13,733 bases of DNA, from NCBI GenBank assembly GCA_009699165.1, contig WLOR01000033.1, forward strand, positions 1-13,733. Reading direction: 5' to 3'. Position 1 is the stretch's first letter; every line of letters begins with the position of its first letter. Positions 1-7,591 of this stretch are shown piece after piece. Made by a program: the position numbers and the translations under genes. The DNA is from Actinomycetota bacterium (GTDB lineage: Bacteria; Actinomycetota; Actinomycetes; Nanopelagicales; Nanopelagicaceae). Below the pieces are notes generated by a model that ran no database searches, had not been told where the DNA came from, and worked only from the letters and a program-made list of their open reading frames with translations.

Positions 1-174
1 GGATTACAGGGAACTTTTTCTATCTGGGAGTCTTCAGCAGCGCTCAAGGAGTTTGCATATCGAGGCCAAGCCCATAATCTTGCAATTGAAGCAACAAAAG
101 TGCACCAGTGGTACTCCGAAGAGCTGTTTTCTCGTTTTGCAATCCTAGATATGCGTGGCTCGATTAATACCTGA
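1..174 (+). CDS. CrtA-like (spheroidene monooxygenase-type) protein, C-terminal fragment
   Basis: The window opens inside this gene; 57 codons are visible, ending at TGA. The visible part reads as the end of the spheroidene monooxygenase (CrtA) family: the segment FSIWESSAALKEFAYRG is followed by a helix ending in HQWYSEELFSRF, the pattern I know from the C-terminus of CrtA-like proteins. In purple bacteria CrtA inserts a keto group at C2 of acyclic carotenoid ends using oxygen. The gene sits 26 bases before the carotenoid hydratase gene and points the same way, so it is probably part of the late-carotenoid operon. An oxidation at the acyclic end of the carotenoid is my inference. The family call rests on a short C-terminal piece recalled from memory; the start, total length and any active-site residues lie outside the window. 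Confidence 0.6.
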   Translation, partial: GLQGTFSIWESSAALKEFAYRGQAHNLAIEATKVHQWYSEELFSRFAILDMRGSINT

Positions 175-200
175 GCCGACAAATAGGGCAGAATTGCAAC

Positions 201-1004
201 ATGTCAGTGCGCCATTACTCACCACGCAGAAATCGCCATAGGGGTATCTCAAGGCGTATGAACATCATGCTGGTCACTGTTCTCTCAATCGCGATTGGCC
301 TTCAAATTATCTATCCATTGGTCAATGGTGAGGCCTTAAGGTTAATTACAATTGCAATCGTCTACTGGGGCGCTGGAGCAATGCTGTTGCATGCACTGCT
401 TGCATTTGGTGGTCGCTATGCCACCAGATATTTACTTCTTACTTTTTTCTTTGCACTCATTGTTGAACATATTGGAGTACTTACTTCCTGGCCTTTCGGA
501 GAATACTCTTACTCCCCTGATTTAGGGTTTAGAGTTTTTTCAGTTCCATTAGTGGTTCCATTTGCTTGGATCATGATGGCTCATCCAGTGCTCATTGCAG
601 CCAGAAGAGTCGCAGGCCATTGGATTTTTCTATACGGCGGAGTCGCCTTGACTGCATGGGATCTATTTCTTGACCCGCTTATGGTGTCATCTGGCCGATG
701 GAGCTGGGTTGTAAAAGGAGCACATGTTCCGTTTCAACCTGAGATCCCACTTTCAAATACTTTTGGGTGGCTATTAACAGGCATGGGCTTAATCGGAATC
801 TTGCATTTAGTTCTTCCGCGGGATCTGCGAAAAATCGGTGCATCCTATGCAGCAGTAGATGTGTACTTAGGCTGGATACTGTTTTCAGGAGTTGTCGGCA
901 ATCTATTCTTCTTTAGCCGCCCTGGCATAGCGATTTTCGCTGGCACAATCTTTGGCGCAGTACTTACGCCTTATCTCTTTACCCGTTGGCTCGGGCGCCC
1001 ATAA
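201..1004 (+). CDS. cruF: CruF-type carotenoid 1',2'-hydratase (DUF422 carotenoid biosynthesis membrane protein)
   Basis: This 267-residue membrane protein has about seven hydrophobic segments. It matches the CruF / bisanhydrobacterioruberin hydratase family: a Glu-containing helix leads into SWPFGEYSYS, a long helix contains VPLVVPFAWIMMAHP, the segment AWDLFLDPLM carries the conserved acidic residues, and IPLSNTFGWLLTG follows. Known members add water across the C1',2' double bond of an acyclic carotenoid end such as gamma-carotene, giving the tertiary hydroxyl later used for desaturation or glycosylation. It lies between a CrtA-like gene and a glycosyltransferase gene, the same pairing as CruF/CruG in cyanobacteria. 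I kept the ATG at 201 because an AGGG lies 12 bases upstream. An in-frame ATG at 258 is an alternative that would remove a basic 19-residue head. Substrate is inferred from the neighbours. Confidence 0.85.
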   Translation: MSVRHYSPRRNRHRGISRRMNIMLVTVLSIAIGLQIIYPLVNGEALRLITIAIVYWGAGAMLLHALLAFGGRYATRYLLLTFFFALIVEHIGVLTSWPFGEYSYSPDLGFRVFSVPLVVPFAWIMMAHPVLIAARRVAGHWIFLYGGVALTAWDLFLDPLMVSSGRWSWVVKGAHVPFQPEIPLSNTFGWLLTGMGLIGILHLVLPRDLRKIGASYAAVDVYLGWILFSGVVGNLFFFSRPGIAIFAGTIFGAVLTPYLFTRWLGRP

Positions 1005-1009
1005 AATAT

Positions 1010-2080
1010 ATGCGCTGGATAATTTTATTACCTGCCCTGCAATTGCTGCTCACCTCTATTAACGCCCTGACTATTCGCGTGCCAAATAAGGTAAGTGTTA
1101 TTCAAGAAACTGTAAGCGTGTTAGTACCCCTGCGAAATGAAGCGCACAATGTATTCGCACTCATCGAATCCCTTAAGAATCAACGCTCTTTGAGCAACGT
1201 TGAGTACATTTTCTTAGATGATAACTCTGAGGATGAAAGCTTTGAACTTCTGATCCAATCTACTTCTGGACTAGCTAATTTTCACGTTATCAAAGGACTA
1301 GAACTTCCATCAGGTTGGATCGGAAAAACGTGGGCTCTGCAACAACTTCTTGAAGCATCAAGTGGTGAGATAATTGTTTCAATCGATGCAGATGTTCGAA
1401 TTCAAAGTGATGCAATCAGCAGATCTATAACATTATTGAATGCCTCTGCCCTAGATTTCATCTCTCCCTACCCCCGCCAAATTGCCAAAACTTTGGGAGA
1501 ACGTTTGATTCAACCACTCTTGCAGTGGTCTTGGATGTCTACGCTCATTCTGACACTTGCCGAGCGCACCTCATTTTCATCCATGGCAGTTGCCAATGGC
1601 CAGTTTTTCATAGTCCGTAGGCGAGCCTTAAAGGCAGCCAATGAATTTCGGGCAGTTAGTTCAGCAGTGCTAGATGATGTTTATTTGGCGCGTCAATTGA
1701 TTTCCACTGGTTCGCGAGGTGTTGTAGTAAACGGTGGCGATATTGCAGAGTGCCGAATGTACTCGTCGTGGAGAGAGATTGAGGCAGGCTATGGCAAATC
1801 ACTTCACTATGCATTTGGTTCCAAACTGGCAACGCTCTTTGTCGTTGCATTTCTATTTATCACCGGAATCGCTCCCCTTGTATTAGCGCTCATGGGTTCG
1901 ATATGGGGTTGGATAGGTTTTCTCTTAAGCGTTCTTAGCCGAATGGTTAGCGCCATTAAATCTCGAGCCAATATCTTCGATGCGATATTTCACCCAGTTT
2001 CAATGGCCTTATTAATCTACTTAATTTTTTACTCCTATCTGATGCGTGGAGAGATCACATGGAAAGGGCGTCAGGTATGA
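1010..2080 (+). CDS. Family 2 glycosyltransferase, probable carotenoid glycosyltransferase (CruG/CrtQ-like)
   Basis: This 356-residue membrane-anchored GT-A fold glycosyltransferase has a hydrophobic N-terminal segment at residues 3-22. VPLRNE (39-44) and LDDNSED (69-75) form the nucleotide-sugar binding face, DADV (126-129) is the metal-binding DxD, and LDDVYLARQ near 221 supplies the catalytic acid. Two or three membrane segments close the C-terminus. This layout is shared with the carotenoid glycosyltransferases CruG, CruC and CrtQ. With CruF directly upstream, its likely job is to put a sugar on the hydroxylated carotenoid end. The start is the ATG 5 bases after the cruF stop. An in-frame TTG at 986 would extend it by 8 residues into cruF, but nothing resembling a ribosome site precedes it. 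The end overlaps the next gene by ATGA. The sugar and the acceptor hydroxyl cannot be told from sequence. Confidence 0.82.
   Translation: MRWIILLPALQLLLTSINALTIRVPNKVSVIQETVSVLVPLRNEAHNVFALIESLKNQRSLSNVEYIFLDDNSEDESFELLIQSTSGLANFHVIKGLELPSGWIGKTWALQQLLEASSGEIIVSIDADVRIQSDAISRSITLLNASALDFISPYPRQIAKTLGERLIQPLLQWSWMSTLILTLAERTSFSSMAVANGQFFIVRRRALKAANEFRAVSSAVLDDVYLARQLISTGSRGVVVNGGDIAECRMYSSWREIEAGYGKSLHYAFGSKLATLFVVAFLFITGIAPLVLALMGSIWGWIGFLLSVLSRMVSAIKSRANIFDAIFHPVSMALLIYLIFYSYLMRGEITWKGRQV
2061..2068 (+). promoter_or_regulatory. Ribosome binding site deciding the second-desaturase start
   Basis: GGAAAGGG stands 8 bases before the ATG at 2077. It supports that ATG over the in-frame ATG at 2059, which lies upstream of this purine run and would place the run inside the coding sequence. 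Confidence 0.55.
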
Positions 2081-3588
2081 AGATCGTAGTTATCGGCGCT
2101 GGAATGGGAGGGATGACTGCGGCGGGTAGGTTAGCTCGTTCCGGACATTCAGTAACAGTCTTTGAGGCAGCAGATACATTTGGTGGAAAACTGCAAACCG
2201 AATGGATTGGAAAATTTGCCTTTGACACGGGACCCTCACTATTGACTCTACCTGCGGTCTATAAGGACTTCTTTATTCGAACCGGCAAACCTTTAGGACT
2301 TCTCTGCGAAATCTTGCCAGTCGATCCTTCATTCGATTACCGATTTGCAGATGGCACAGGAGTTAAGTTTGCAAACCTTTCACGCTACAACACGCTTAAG
2401 GCAATCCGTGAGTCACTTGGTGAGAGTCAAGGCGAACAGTGGAATCAGATGATGAATCGCGCAGCTGCCATGTGGGATGCTTCTCGAGAGGCTTTTGTAG
2501 AGTCAGAGCTCACCTCTGTTTTATCTTTGCTCAAACGCAAAACTGTCATCCAAGACATTTTTACAATTTCTCCATGGAAAACTCTTAGAAGTTTTGCTAA
2601 CAAAGAGTTGCCCGATCAACGCTTGCGCTACATACTCGATAGATATGCAACTTACAGCGGGTCCGATCCGCGTAAAGCTCCAGCGGTGTTAGCCACGATC
2701 GCTTATGTCGAAGAGGCCTTTGGTGCTTGGCACATTAAAGGTGGCATTGGAACTTTAGCAAAACTTGTTAATCAACGCTGCATCGACGTAGGTGTGAATT
2801 TTCAATACAACTCACGAGTATCTTCGATAGATATCGAAAAAGGCACTGCTAAGGCAGTCACATTGAGCGATGGAACCAAAGTTGAGGCTGACGTAGTTAT
2901 AGCAAATGCAGATGCCTCCCTTGTCTATAACCACTTGATTACTGGTCAGAATCGAAAGCTTCGAAAAGTACGCAGAAACTTAGAGCAAGCCGAGCCTTCG
3001 GTTGCGGGATTTACTTTACTTTTGGGAGTTCGTAAAGATGAAGGCAACGAGCTAAGCCATCACACCATTTTGTTTCCCGAAGATTATGATGCCGAATTCA
3101 ACGCAATCTTTAATGAGAAGAAGCCAGTTGAGAAACCAACAATCTATATCTGTGCACCCCGTGATAGCGCAATGGTGAAAGACCCAAATCTTGAAAGTTG
3201 GACAGTACTCGTTAACGCCCCATTCCACGGCCCTGGTGGCTTTGATTGGAGCGACGAGAGCTTCGCGCGAAATTATGCCAATAGCATTATCGATCAAATT
3301 CAAGCCCGCGGGATTTCGATTCGTGAGCGTCTTGAATCGTTAACAATTAGAACACCAGCAGATTTAGAACTCTCGGCACACGCACCAGGTGGTTCGATAT
3401 ATGGAACATCCAGCAACGGTGCACGGGCAGCATTCATGCGTGCAAAAAATCGCTCACCGATACGTAATTTGTACTGTGTTGGAGGATCAGCGCATCCCGG
3501 AGGTGGGCTTCCTTTAGTCGGTATGAGCGGTGAGATTGTTGCTAATGCAATTGGGAGCGAGCAAAACGCACGACTAAAGAAAAACTAA
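2077..3588 (+). CDS. CrtI/CrtD-family carotenoid desaturase (second desaturase; probable 3,4-desaturase of hydroxylated carotenoids)
   Basis: This 503-residue FAD-dependent amine-oxidase-fold enzyme has an N-terminal Rossmann motif GAGMGG at residues 7-12, a FAD-contact Glu at the end of the second strand (VFEA), the family block FAFDTGPSLLTLP near 50-62, and the C-terminal FAD motif YCVGGSAHPGGGLPLVGMSG. It belongs to the CrtI superfamily. Phytoene desaturase is already encoded beside crtE and crtB, and this copy follows the hydratase and glycosyltransferase genes. A CrtD-type role is therefore likely: desaturating the 3',4' bond of a 1'-hydroxy carotenoid end. That assignment is from context; carotenoid ketolases and oxygenases of the same fold are alternatives. 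I chose the ATG at 2077, with a 4-base ATGA overlap to the upstream stop; an ATG at 2059 is also in frame. The last 47 bases overlap the opposing phosphatidyltransferase gene. Confidence 0.85.
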   Translation: MKIVVIGAGMGGMTAAGRLARSGHSVTVFEAADTFGGKLQTEWIGKFAFDTGPSLLTLPAVYKDFFIRTGKPLGLLCEILPVDPSFDYRFADGTGVKFANLSRYNTLKAIRESLGESQGEQWNQMMNRAAAMWDASREAFVESELTSVLSLLKRKTVIQDIFTISPWKTLRSFANKELPDQRLRYILDRYATYSGSDPRKAPAVLATIAYVEEAFGAWHIKGGIGTLAKLVNQRCIDVGVNFQYNSRVSSIDIEKGTAKAVTLSDGTKVEADVVIANADASLVYNHLITGQNRKLRKVRRNLEQAEPSVAGFTLLLGVRKDEGNELSHHTILFPEDYDAEFNAIFNEKKPVEKPTIYICAPRDSAMVKDPNLESWTVLVNAPFHGPGGFDWSDESFARNYANSIIDQIQARGISIRERLESLTIRTPADLELSAHAPGGSIYGTSSNGARAAFMRAKNRSPIRNLYCVGGSAHPGGGLPLVGMSGEIVANAIGSEQNARLKKN

Positions 3589-4162
3589 TAATCTGAGCAA
3601 TAAGAAATGCATAGGCAAGAATTTCAATCCCTGGTAGATCTAGTTGAAATAATATTAATGAGATAAAGAGAAAACTCGCGCGCATCGGGCGTTCAGTCGG
3701 GGTTACCACTCCGATATCAGAGACATTGAGCGAACTTAACTTTGCACGTGCATACTCTTGAAATGCGGCAATGCTCCATAATGTAATCGCAAGCCATGCT
3801 GGTATTCCAATTGCGTACAAGGCATAAAGCCAGAACGCCTCGCTTACCCGGTCTACCACCGAATCAAGAGTTGCTCCCCACGCGCTTTCTCGCCGTTGGA
3901 AAATCGCGACGCTACCATCTATGCCGTCACAAAAAAGAGAGACGACTAGAAAAAGAACTGCTAACCACGAGGTTGCCGTGAGTGCTGTTAAGGCGGCGCT
4001 GATAAGTCCAAAGAGCGTCAAAATATTCGGAGAGATTCTTAACAATGTTGCAATTAATCCAAAGCGATAAGAGATATTAAGCCACCATGCAACTGCGCCA
4101 CTGATAGGCGCATCGCTATGCAAACTACTCCATTTTGCATAAAACTCTTCTTTAGTGAGCAT
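3542..4162 (-). CDS. CDP-alcohol phosphatidyltransferase family membrane protein
   Basis: This 206-residue integral membrane enzyme has about six hydrophobic helices. It carries the family signature at residues 79-104: D79, D82-G83, A86, G96, D100 and D104, with the usual spacing. These acidic residues bind two metal ions and the CDP-activated donor, and members transfer a phosphatidyl group to an alcohol. The Arg that normally follows A86 is Ile87 here; an Arg pair occurs three residues later. The stretch from D79 to the C-terminal side of D104 resembles the inositol-phosphate-type synthases more than PgsA, but the acceptor alcohol cannot be named. The gene follows metF and overlaps it by 11 bases, so the two are co-transcribed and probably translationally coupled. 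Its 3' end overlaps the convergent desaturase gene by 47 bases. Confidence 0.85.
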   Translation of the reverse strand: MLTKEEFYAKWSSLHSDAPISGAVAWWLNISYRFGLIATLLRISPNILTLFGLISAALTALTATSWLAVLFLVVSLFCDGIDGSVAIFQRRESAWGATLDSVVDRVSEAFWLYALYAIGIPAWLAITLWSIAAFQEYARAKLSSLNVSDIGVVTPTERPMRASFLFISLILFQLDLPGIEILAYAFLIAQIISFSLVVRFARSQLH

Positions 4163-5006
4163 GGTTTAGGTTTCCATATATCTCTTTGGTGGCGGTTGCG
4201 CTGTTCATAGTATAGAAGTGAAGGCTTGGTGCACCTGCGCTAAGAAGATCCTCACATAACTTTGTGGCCAGTTCAATTCCTAATGCATGAACGGCATCTG
4301 GATCATCGCCTATAGTTGAGAAAGCAGAAGAAACAGCAGGTGGGATAGGGGTTCCACCGAGTTCTGCCATGCGTTCTAGTTGTTTTACATTTGTAATCGG
4401 TAATATGCCGGGAATAATCGGCATTGTTGAGCCTCGCTTTTCAAGTGAGTACACGAGCTGCTCCCACTTACTCACCTCAAAAAAGAACTGCGTCGTTGCG
4501 AAACTTGCGCCAAGAAACTCTTTGCGCAGCAAGACATCTAAATCCTTCTTACTATCACCCTCTGAAGATGGATGGCCATCTGGAAAAGCTGCGACCCCAA
4601 TATCAAAGCCGCCAAACTCATGAATGAGTTGAACAAGTTCGTCGGCGTGAGTGAATCCATCTGAGGTCGGAGTCCACGCAGCTCGAGGGCCGCCAGGTGG
4701 ATCCCCTCGAAGTGCGAGAATCCCCCGAATTCCTGCGGCTCGATACATGTGCAGTATCGAAATCAACTCCTGGCGACTAGAGCCAACGCAGGTCAAGTGG
4801 GCAACAGTTGGAATCTTGCTTCGATGCGTAACCTCTTCTGTAACTCCGATGGTTCTATTTCTCGTTGAACCACCAGCGCCATAGGTCACAGATACAAACT
4901 CTGGTGCCATGGGTTTTAAGGCTTCTAGGGTCGCCCATAATCGAGCCTCTCCCTCGCTATCTTTTGGGGGGAAGAACTCCAATGAGTACGAAGTGCGGAC
5001 TACCAC
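4152..5006 (-). CDS. metF: 5,10-methylenetetrahydrofolate reductase
   Basis: This 284-residue cytoplasmic TIM-barrel enzyme reduces methylenetetrahydrofolate to methyltetrahydrofolate for methionine synthesis. Recognisable family blocks are SLEFFPPK with the catalytic Glu at residue 10, VTYGAGGS (40-47), AHLTC (69-73), LALRGDPP with Asp102, which contacts flavin/folate in known enzymes, and the TTQFFF strand. Length is normal for bacterial MetF. The start is GTG; no ATG or Shine-Dalgarno sequence is available upstream. A TACCCT element ending 6 bases before the GTG suggests a leaderless message. It is divergent from crtE with only 22 bases between the two starts. From memory, an MTHFR-like gene beside a polyprenyl synthase gene is a recurring actinobacterial arrangement, for example Rv2172c/idsA2. 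Confidence 0.95.
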   Translation of the reverse strand: MVVRTSYSLEFFPPKDSEGEARLWATLEALKPMAPEFVSVTYGAGGSTRNRTIGVTEEVTHRSKIPTVAHLTCVGSSRQELISILHMYRAAGIRGILALRGDPPGGPRAAWTPTSDGFTHADELVQLIHEFGGFDIGVAAFPDGHPSSEGDSKKDLDVLLRKEFLGASFATTQFFFEVSKWEQLVYSLEKRGSTMPIIPGILPITNVKQLERMAELGGTPIPPAVSSAFSTIGDDPDAVHALGIELATKLCEDLLSAGAPSLHFYTMNSATATKEIYGNLNHAH

Positions 5007-5012
5007 TGTGTG

Positions 5013-5018
5013 AGGGTA
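5013..5018 (-). promoter_or_regulatory. Putative -10 element for metF (leaderless)
   Basis: On the minus strand this reads TACCCT (TANNNT form), followed by 6 bases and then the GTG start of metF. That is the spacing expected if transcription begins at the start codon. No clear -35 is visible. It overlaps the crtE -10 element by the TA at 5017-5018. Confidence 0.4.
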
Positions 5019-5022
5019 CCGT
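5017..5022 (+). promoter_or_regulatory. Putative -10 element for crtE (leaderless)
   Basis: TACCGT is followed by 6 bases and then the GTG start at 5029. An AAGGAG at 5024-5029 overlaps the start codon itself, so it cannot act as a normal ribosome site for this GTG; a leaderless transcript resolves this. The element and its minus-strand partner meet in the palindrome GGTACC. Confidence 0.4.
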
Positions 5023-5028
5023 TAAGGA

Positions 5029-6105
5029 GTGAGTTCACAGGCCAAGGCAGCGCTGCAAGAGATTCGTGATGCCGTCGAGATTGAATTAGCTGATTTCCTT
5101 ACTGCTCAATCTAATTATCTAACCTCTATCTCAAGTGATTTAGCACCCGTATCGCAAGCGCTCTCCTCATTTCTTCTCGATAGCGGAAAAAGACTCCGCC
5201 CTCTCTTTGCATACAGTGGATACTTAAGTGCTGGCGCTAAAGTTGAAGGACCAGTCATTAAGGCGATAGCCAGTCTAGAACTTCTGCAGGCGTGCGCCTT
5301 AATTCACGATGATTTAATGGATGGCTCAGATACACGAAGAGGCAAACCATCAATTCATCGCCACTTCGAATCTATGCATGTGCAGGACGAGCTCGAAGGT
5401 TTTGCACCAGCATATGGTTTAGCTGCAGCAGTTCTACTTGGCGATTTGGCGTTGGTTTGGTCCAATCAGATGTTGAACGTTGCTGGCCTTTCATCGCAAC
5501 AGATTCACGATGTGCTTCCTATTCACGATGAGATGCGTACCGAACTCATGGCAGGGCAGTTTTTAGATATTCATGAACAGACTCAGAAAACAGTTGATCT
5601 AGATCGCTCTACTAAGATTGCACGATACAAATCTGGAAAATATACGATTGAGCGTCCATTGCACATTGGCGCAGCATTATCTGGCAAACATACTCCCGAA
5701 CTTCTTTCAGTTTTATCGGCGTACGGTCTGCCCCTTGGAGAAGCGTTCCAATATCGTGATGATTTATTGGGAGTTTTTGGTGACCCAAGCGTGACAGGAA
5801 AGCCTGCTGGAGATGATTTACGAGAAGGCAAGCGCACTGTCTTAATTGCTTTAACTGATAAGGCATCGACACAATCAATGCGCGAAGAAAGCAAGAAATA
5901 CTTTGGCGCACCAGACCTTGACTCTCGAGGCATTTCTATTTTGCAAGAGATGATCACTTCATCAGGGGCAAAAGAAAAAATGGAGTTCATGATAAATGAA
6001 TTGACCGAACAAGCGCTAACGGCCGTAGAGAGCGAACTCATCGATGAGAGCGCTCACCCATTGCTCCTAGAGTTAGCCAAAATTGCAACAAAGAGGAGCA
6101 CCTAA
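5029..6105 (+). CDS. crtE: Geranylgeranyl diphosphate synthase (polyprenyl synthetase)
   Basis: This 358-residue, all-helical prenyltransferase condenses isopentenyl diphosphate with allylic diphosphates to GGPP, the C20 precursor of phytoene. GKRLRP (53-58) binds the diphosphate. The first aspartate-rich motif is DDLMD at 94-98, and the second is YRDDLLGVFGD at 242-252, followed by GKPAGDDLREGKRT. The second motif reads DDLLG rather than DDxxD, which is usual in actinobacterial GGPP synthases of the IdsA type. The start is GTG; an in-frame TAA at 5023 rules out anything further upstream. It heads the crtE-crtI-crtB operon with zero bases between its stop and the crtI start. Product length is inferred from family and operon; it may also feed menaquinone or other prenyl lipids. 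Confidence 0.93.
   Translation: MSSQAKAALQEIRDAVEIELADFLTAQSNYLTSISSDLAPVSQALSSFLLDSGKRLRPLFAYSGYLSAGAKVEGPVIKAIASLELLQACALIHDDLMDGSDTRRGKPSIHRHFESMHVQDELEGFAPAYGLAAAVLLGDLALVWSNQMLNVAGLSSQQIHDVLPIHDEMRTELMAGQFLDIHEQTQKTVDLDRSTKIARYKSGKYTIERPLHIGAALSGKHTPELLSVLSAYGLPLGEAFQYRDDLLGVFGDPSVTGKPAGDDLREGKRTVLIALTDKASTQSMREESKKYFGAPDLDSRGISILQEMITSSGAKEKMEFMINELTEQALTAVESELIDESAHPLLLELAKIATKRST
6092..6098 (+). promoter_or_regulatory. Ribosome binding site deciding the TTG start of crtI
   Basis: AGAGGAG lies within the last crtE codons, 7 bases before TTG at 6106. This strong site supports the unusual TTG start immediately after the crtE stop; no in-frame ATG occurs before the FAD-binding motif. Confidence 0.6.
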
Positions 6106-7590
6106 TTGGTCGCACGAGTTAAAGGTCCAACTGACCATGTTGTAATTGTTGGAGCAGGCTTGGCCGGATTAAGTGCCGCCTTGCGATTAGCAGGAGCTGG
6201 TCGAAAAGTAACTGTTATCGAACGTGAGTTAGTTCCGGGTGGGCGAAATGGTTTACTCAATAAAGATGGCTACGCTTTTGATACCGGCCCTACTGTCTTA
6301 ACGATGCCATCACTGATTCAAGATGCATTCAGTTGTGTCGGCGAAGATATGAAGGATTGGCTAGAACTTACGCCAGTCTCACCCTTGTATCGAGCGTTTT
6401 ATGCCGATGGAACAGCGCTGGATGTTCATGCAAATACGCAGCACATGCAAGAAGAGATTGCCTCAAAGATAAGTCCACAAGAAGCAATCGGGTATGGGAA
6501 GTATGTCGATTTTGTAACGAAGTTATACAAGTACGAGATGAAGGATTTTATAGATCGAAATATCGATTCACCACTGAATTTGCTCACTCCCAACCTTGCT
6601 CGACTCATTGCAATCGGTGGATTTAGGCGATTAGCTCCAAAAGTTAATCAATTTATGAAAGACCCTCGACTTCAAAAAGTATATTCATTTCAAGCAATGT
6701 ATGCAGGGGTGAGCCCCCAACAAGCTCTTGCAATCTATGCAGTAATCGCTTACATGGACTCAGTTAATGGCGTTTTCTTTCCTAAAGGTGGAATGCACGC
6801 TGTGCCACGCGCTTTGGCAGCTGCAGCAACTAAACATGGAGTTGAGTTTAAGTATGGGACTACAGTCTCTAAAGTTGAAGTCATCAACGGTCGAGCAAAG
6901 GCAGTAATTACCGAGGACGGCCAGCGAGTCGAGTGTGATGCAGTTATTTTAAATCCTGATTTGCCAGTTGCTTGGCGTGATTTATTAGGAAAGACTCCCC
7001 TTTCGGTAAAGCGCCTTAACTACTCTCCCTCCTGCGTCACCATGCTTGTAGGTTCATCAAAGAGCTTTGACTTTACTGCCCATCACAACATCCACTTTGG
7101 TGAATCCTGGGATGGAGTCTTTGACGAATTAATTACTCAAAAGAAGTTGATGAGCGATCCAAGTGTTTTAGTTACTGTTCCAACCCACGATGATCCAACT
7201 TTGGCTCCCCCGGGTAAGAACTCTTATTACATTCTTTTCCCAACTCCTAATTTAGATGCAGATATCGATTGGAAAACAAAGGCGAAGCCTTATCGAGATC
7301 ACATGATTGAAGTCTTAGAAAAGCGTGGCTATACAGGTTTTGGTGAAGCTATTGAGACTGAGGTGTTAACTACGCCGCTCGACTGGCAAGCACAAGGGAT
7401 GGAGCGAGGTGCTCCATTTGCAAGTGCTCATACATTTTTCCAGACAGGTCCATTTAGGCCACGCAATATGGCCGCTGGCATAGAAAATGTGGTCTTCGCG
7501 GGCTCTGGAACCCAACCAGGTGTTGGAGTTCCTATGGTTTTAATATCAGGAAGACTTGCTGCTGAGCGAATTGTTGGACCAGTTAAATAA
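6106..7590 (+). CDS. crtI: Phytoene desaturase
   Basis: This 494-residue FAD enzyme converts phytoene to lycopene by successive desaturations. Evidence: the dinucleotide motif HVVIVGAGLAGLSAALRL with GAGLAG at 16-21, the ERELVPGGRN block, YAFDTGPTVLTMPS, and the C-terminal VVFAGSGTQPGVGVPMVLISGR, all CrtI hallmarks. Length is normal. It is the middle gene of crtE-crtI-crtB, which makes it the phytoene desaturase of this locus and leaves the paralogue at 2077-3588 for a later step. The TTG start is chosen because of a strong purine-rich site and because the reading frame begins directly after crtE. Number of desaturation steps, and so neurosporene versus lycopene, cannot be read from sequence; the presence of a lycopene cyclase argues for lycopene. 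Confidence 0.94.
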   Translation: MVARVKGPTDHVVIVGAGLAGLSAALRLAGAGRKVTVIERELVPGGRNGLLNKDGYAFDTGPTVLTMPSLIQDAFSCVGEDMKDWLELTPVSPLYRAFYADGTALDVHANTQHMQEEIASKISPQEAIGYGKYVDFVTKLYKYEMKDFIDRNIDSPLNLLTPNLARLIAIGGFRRLAPKVNQFMKDPRLQKVYSFQAMYAGVSPQQALAIYAVIAYMDSVNGVFFPKGGMHAVPRALAAAATKHGVEFKYGTTVSKVEVINGRAKAVITEDGQRVECDAVILNPDLPVAWRDLLGKTPLSVKRLNYSPSCVTMLVGSSKSFDFTAHHNIHFGESWDGVFDELITQKKLMSDPSVLVTVPTHDDPTLAPPGKNSYYILFPTPNLDADIDWKTKAKPYRDHMIEVLEKRGYTGFGEAIETEVLTTPLDWQAQGMERGAPFASAHTFFQTGPFRPRNMAAGIENVVFAGSGTQPGVGVPMVLISGRLAAERIVGPVK

Positions 7591-7591
7591 C

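Noticed and set aside
986..1009. TTG start for the glycosyltransferase, 19 bases inside cruF
   Set aside because: No ribosome site precedes it, and the ATG at 1010 gives a normal membrane-anchor N-terminus.
5024..5029. AAGGAG as the crtE ribosome binding site
   Set aside because: Its last base is the first base of the GTG start, and the next in-frame candidate start codon is far less likely, so the spacing does not work.
5583..6041. 152-codon open frame on the minus strand inside crtE
   Set aside because: It is an antisense shadow of a gene with clear family motifs; the translation is low-complexity and Ser/Arg-rich with no recognisable domain.
7556..7591. TTG start of phytoene synthase inside crtI
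   Set aside because: The ATG at 7592 directly after the crtI stop gives the usual CrtB N-terminus; the extra 12 residues look like out-of-frame crtI.
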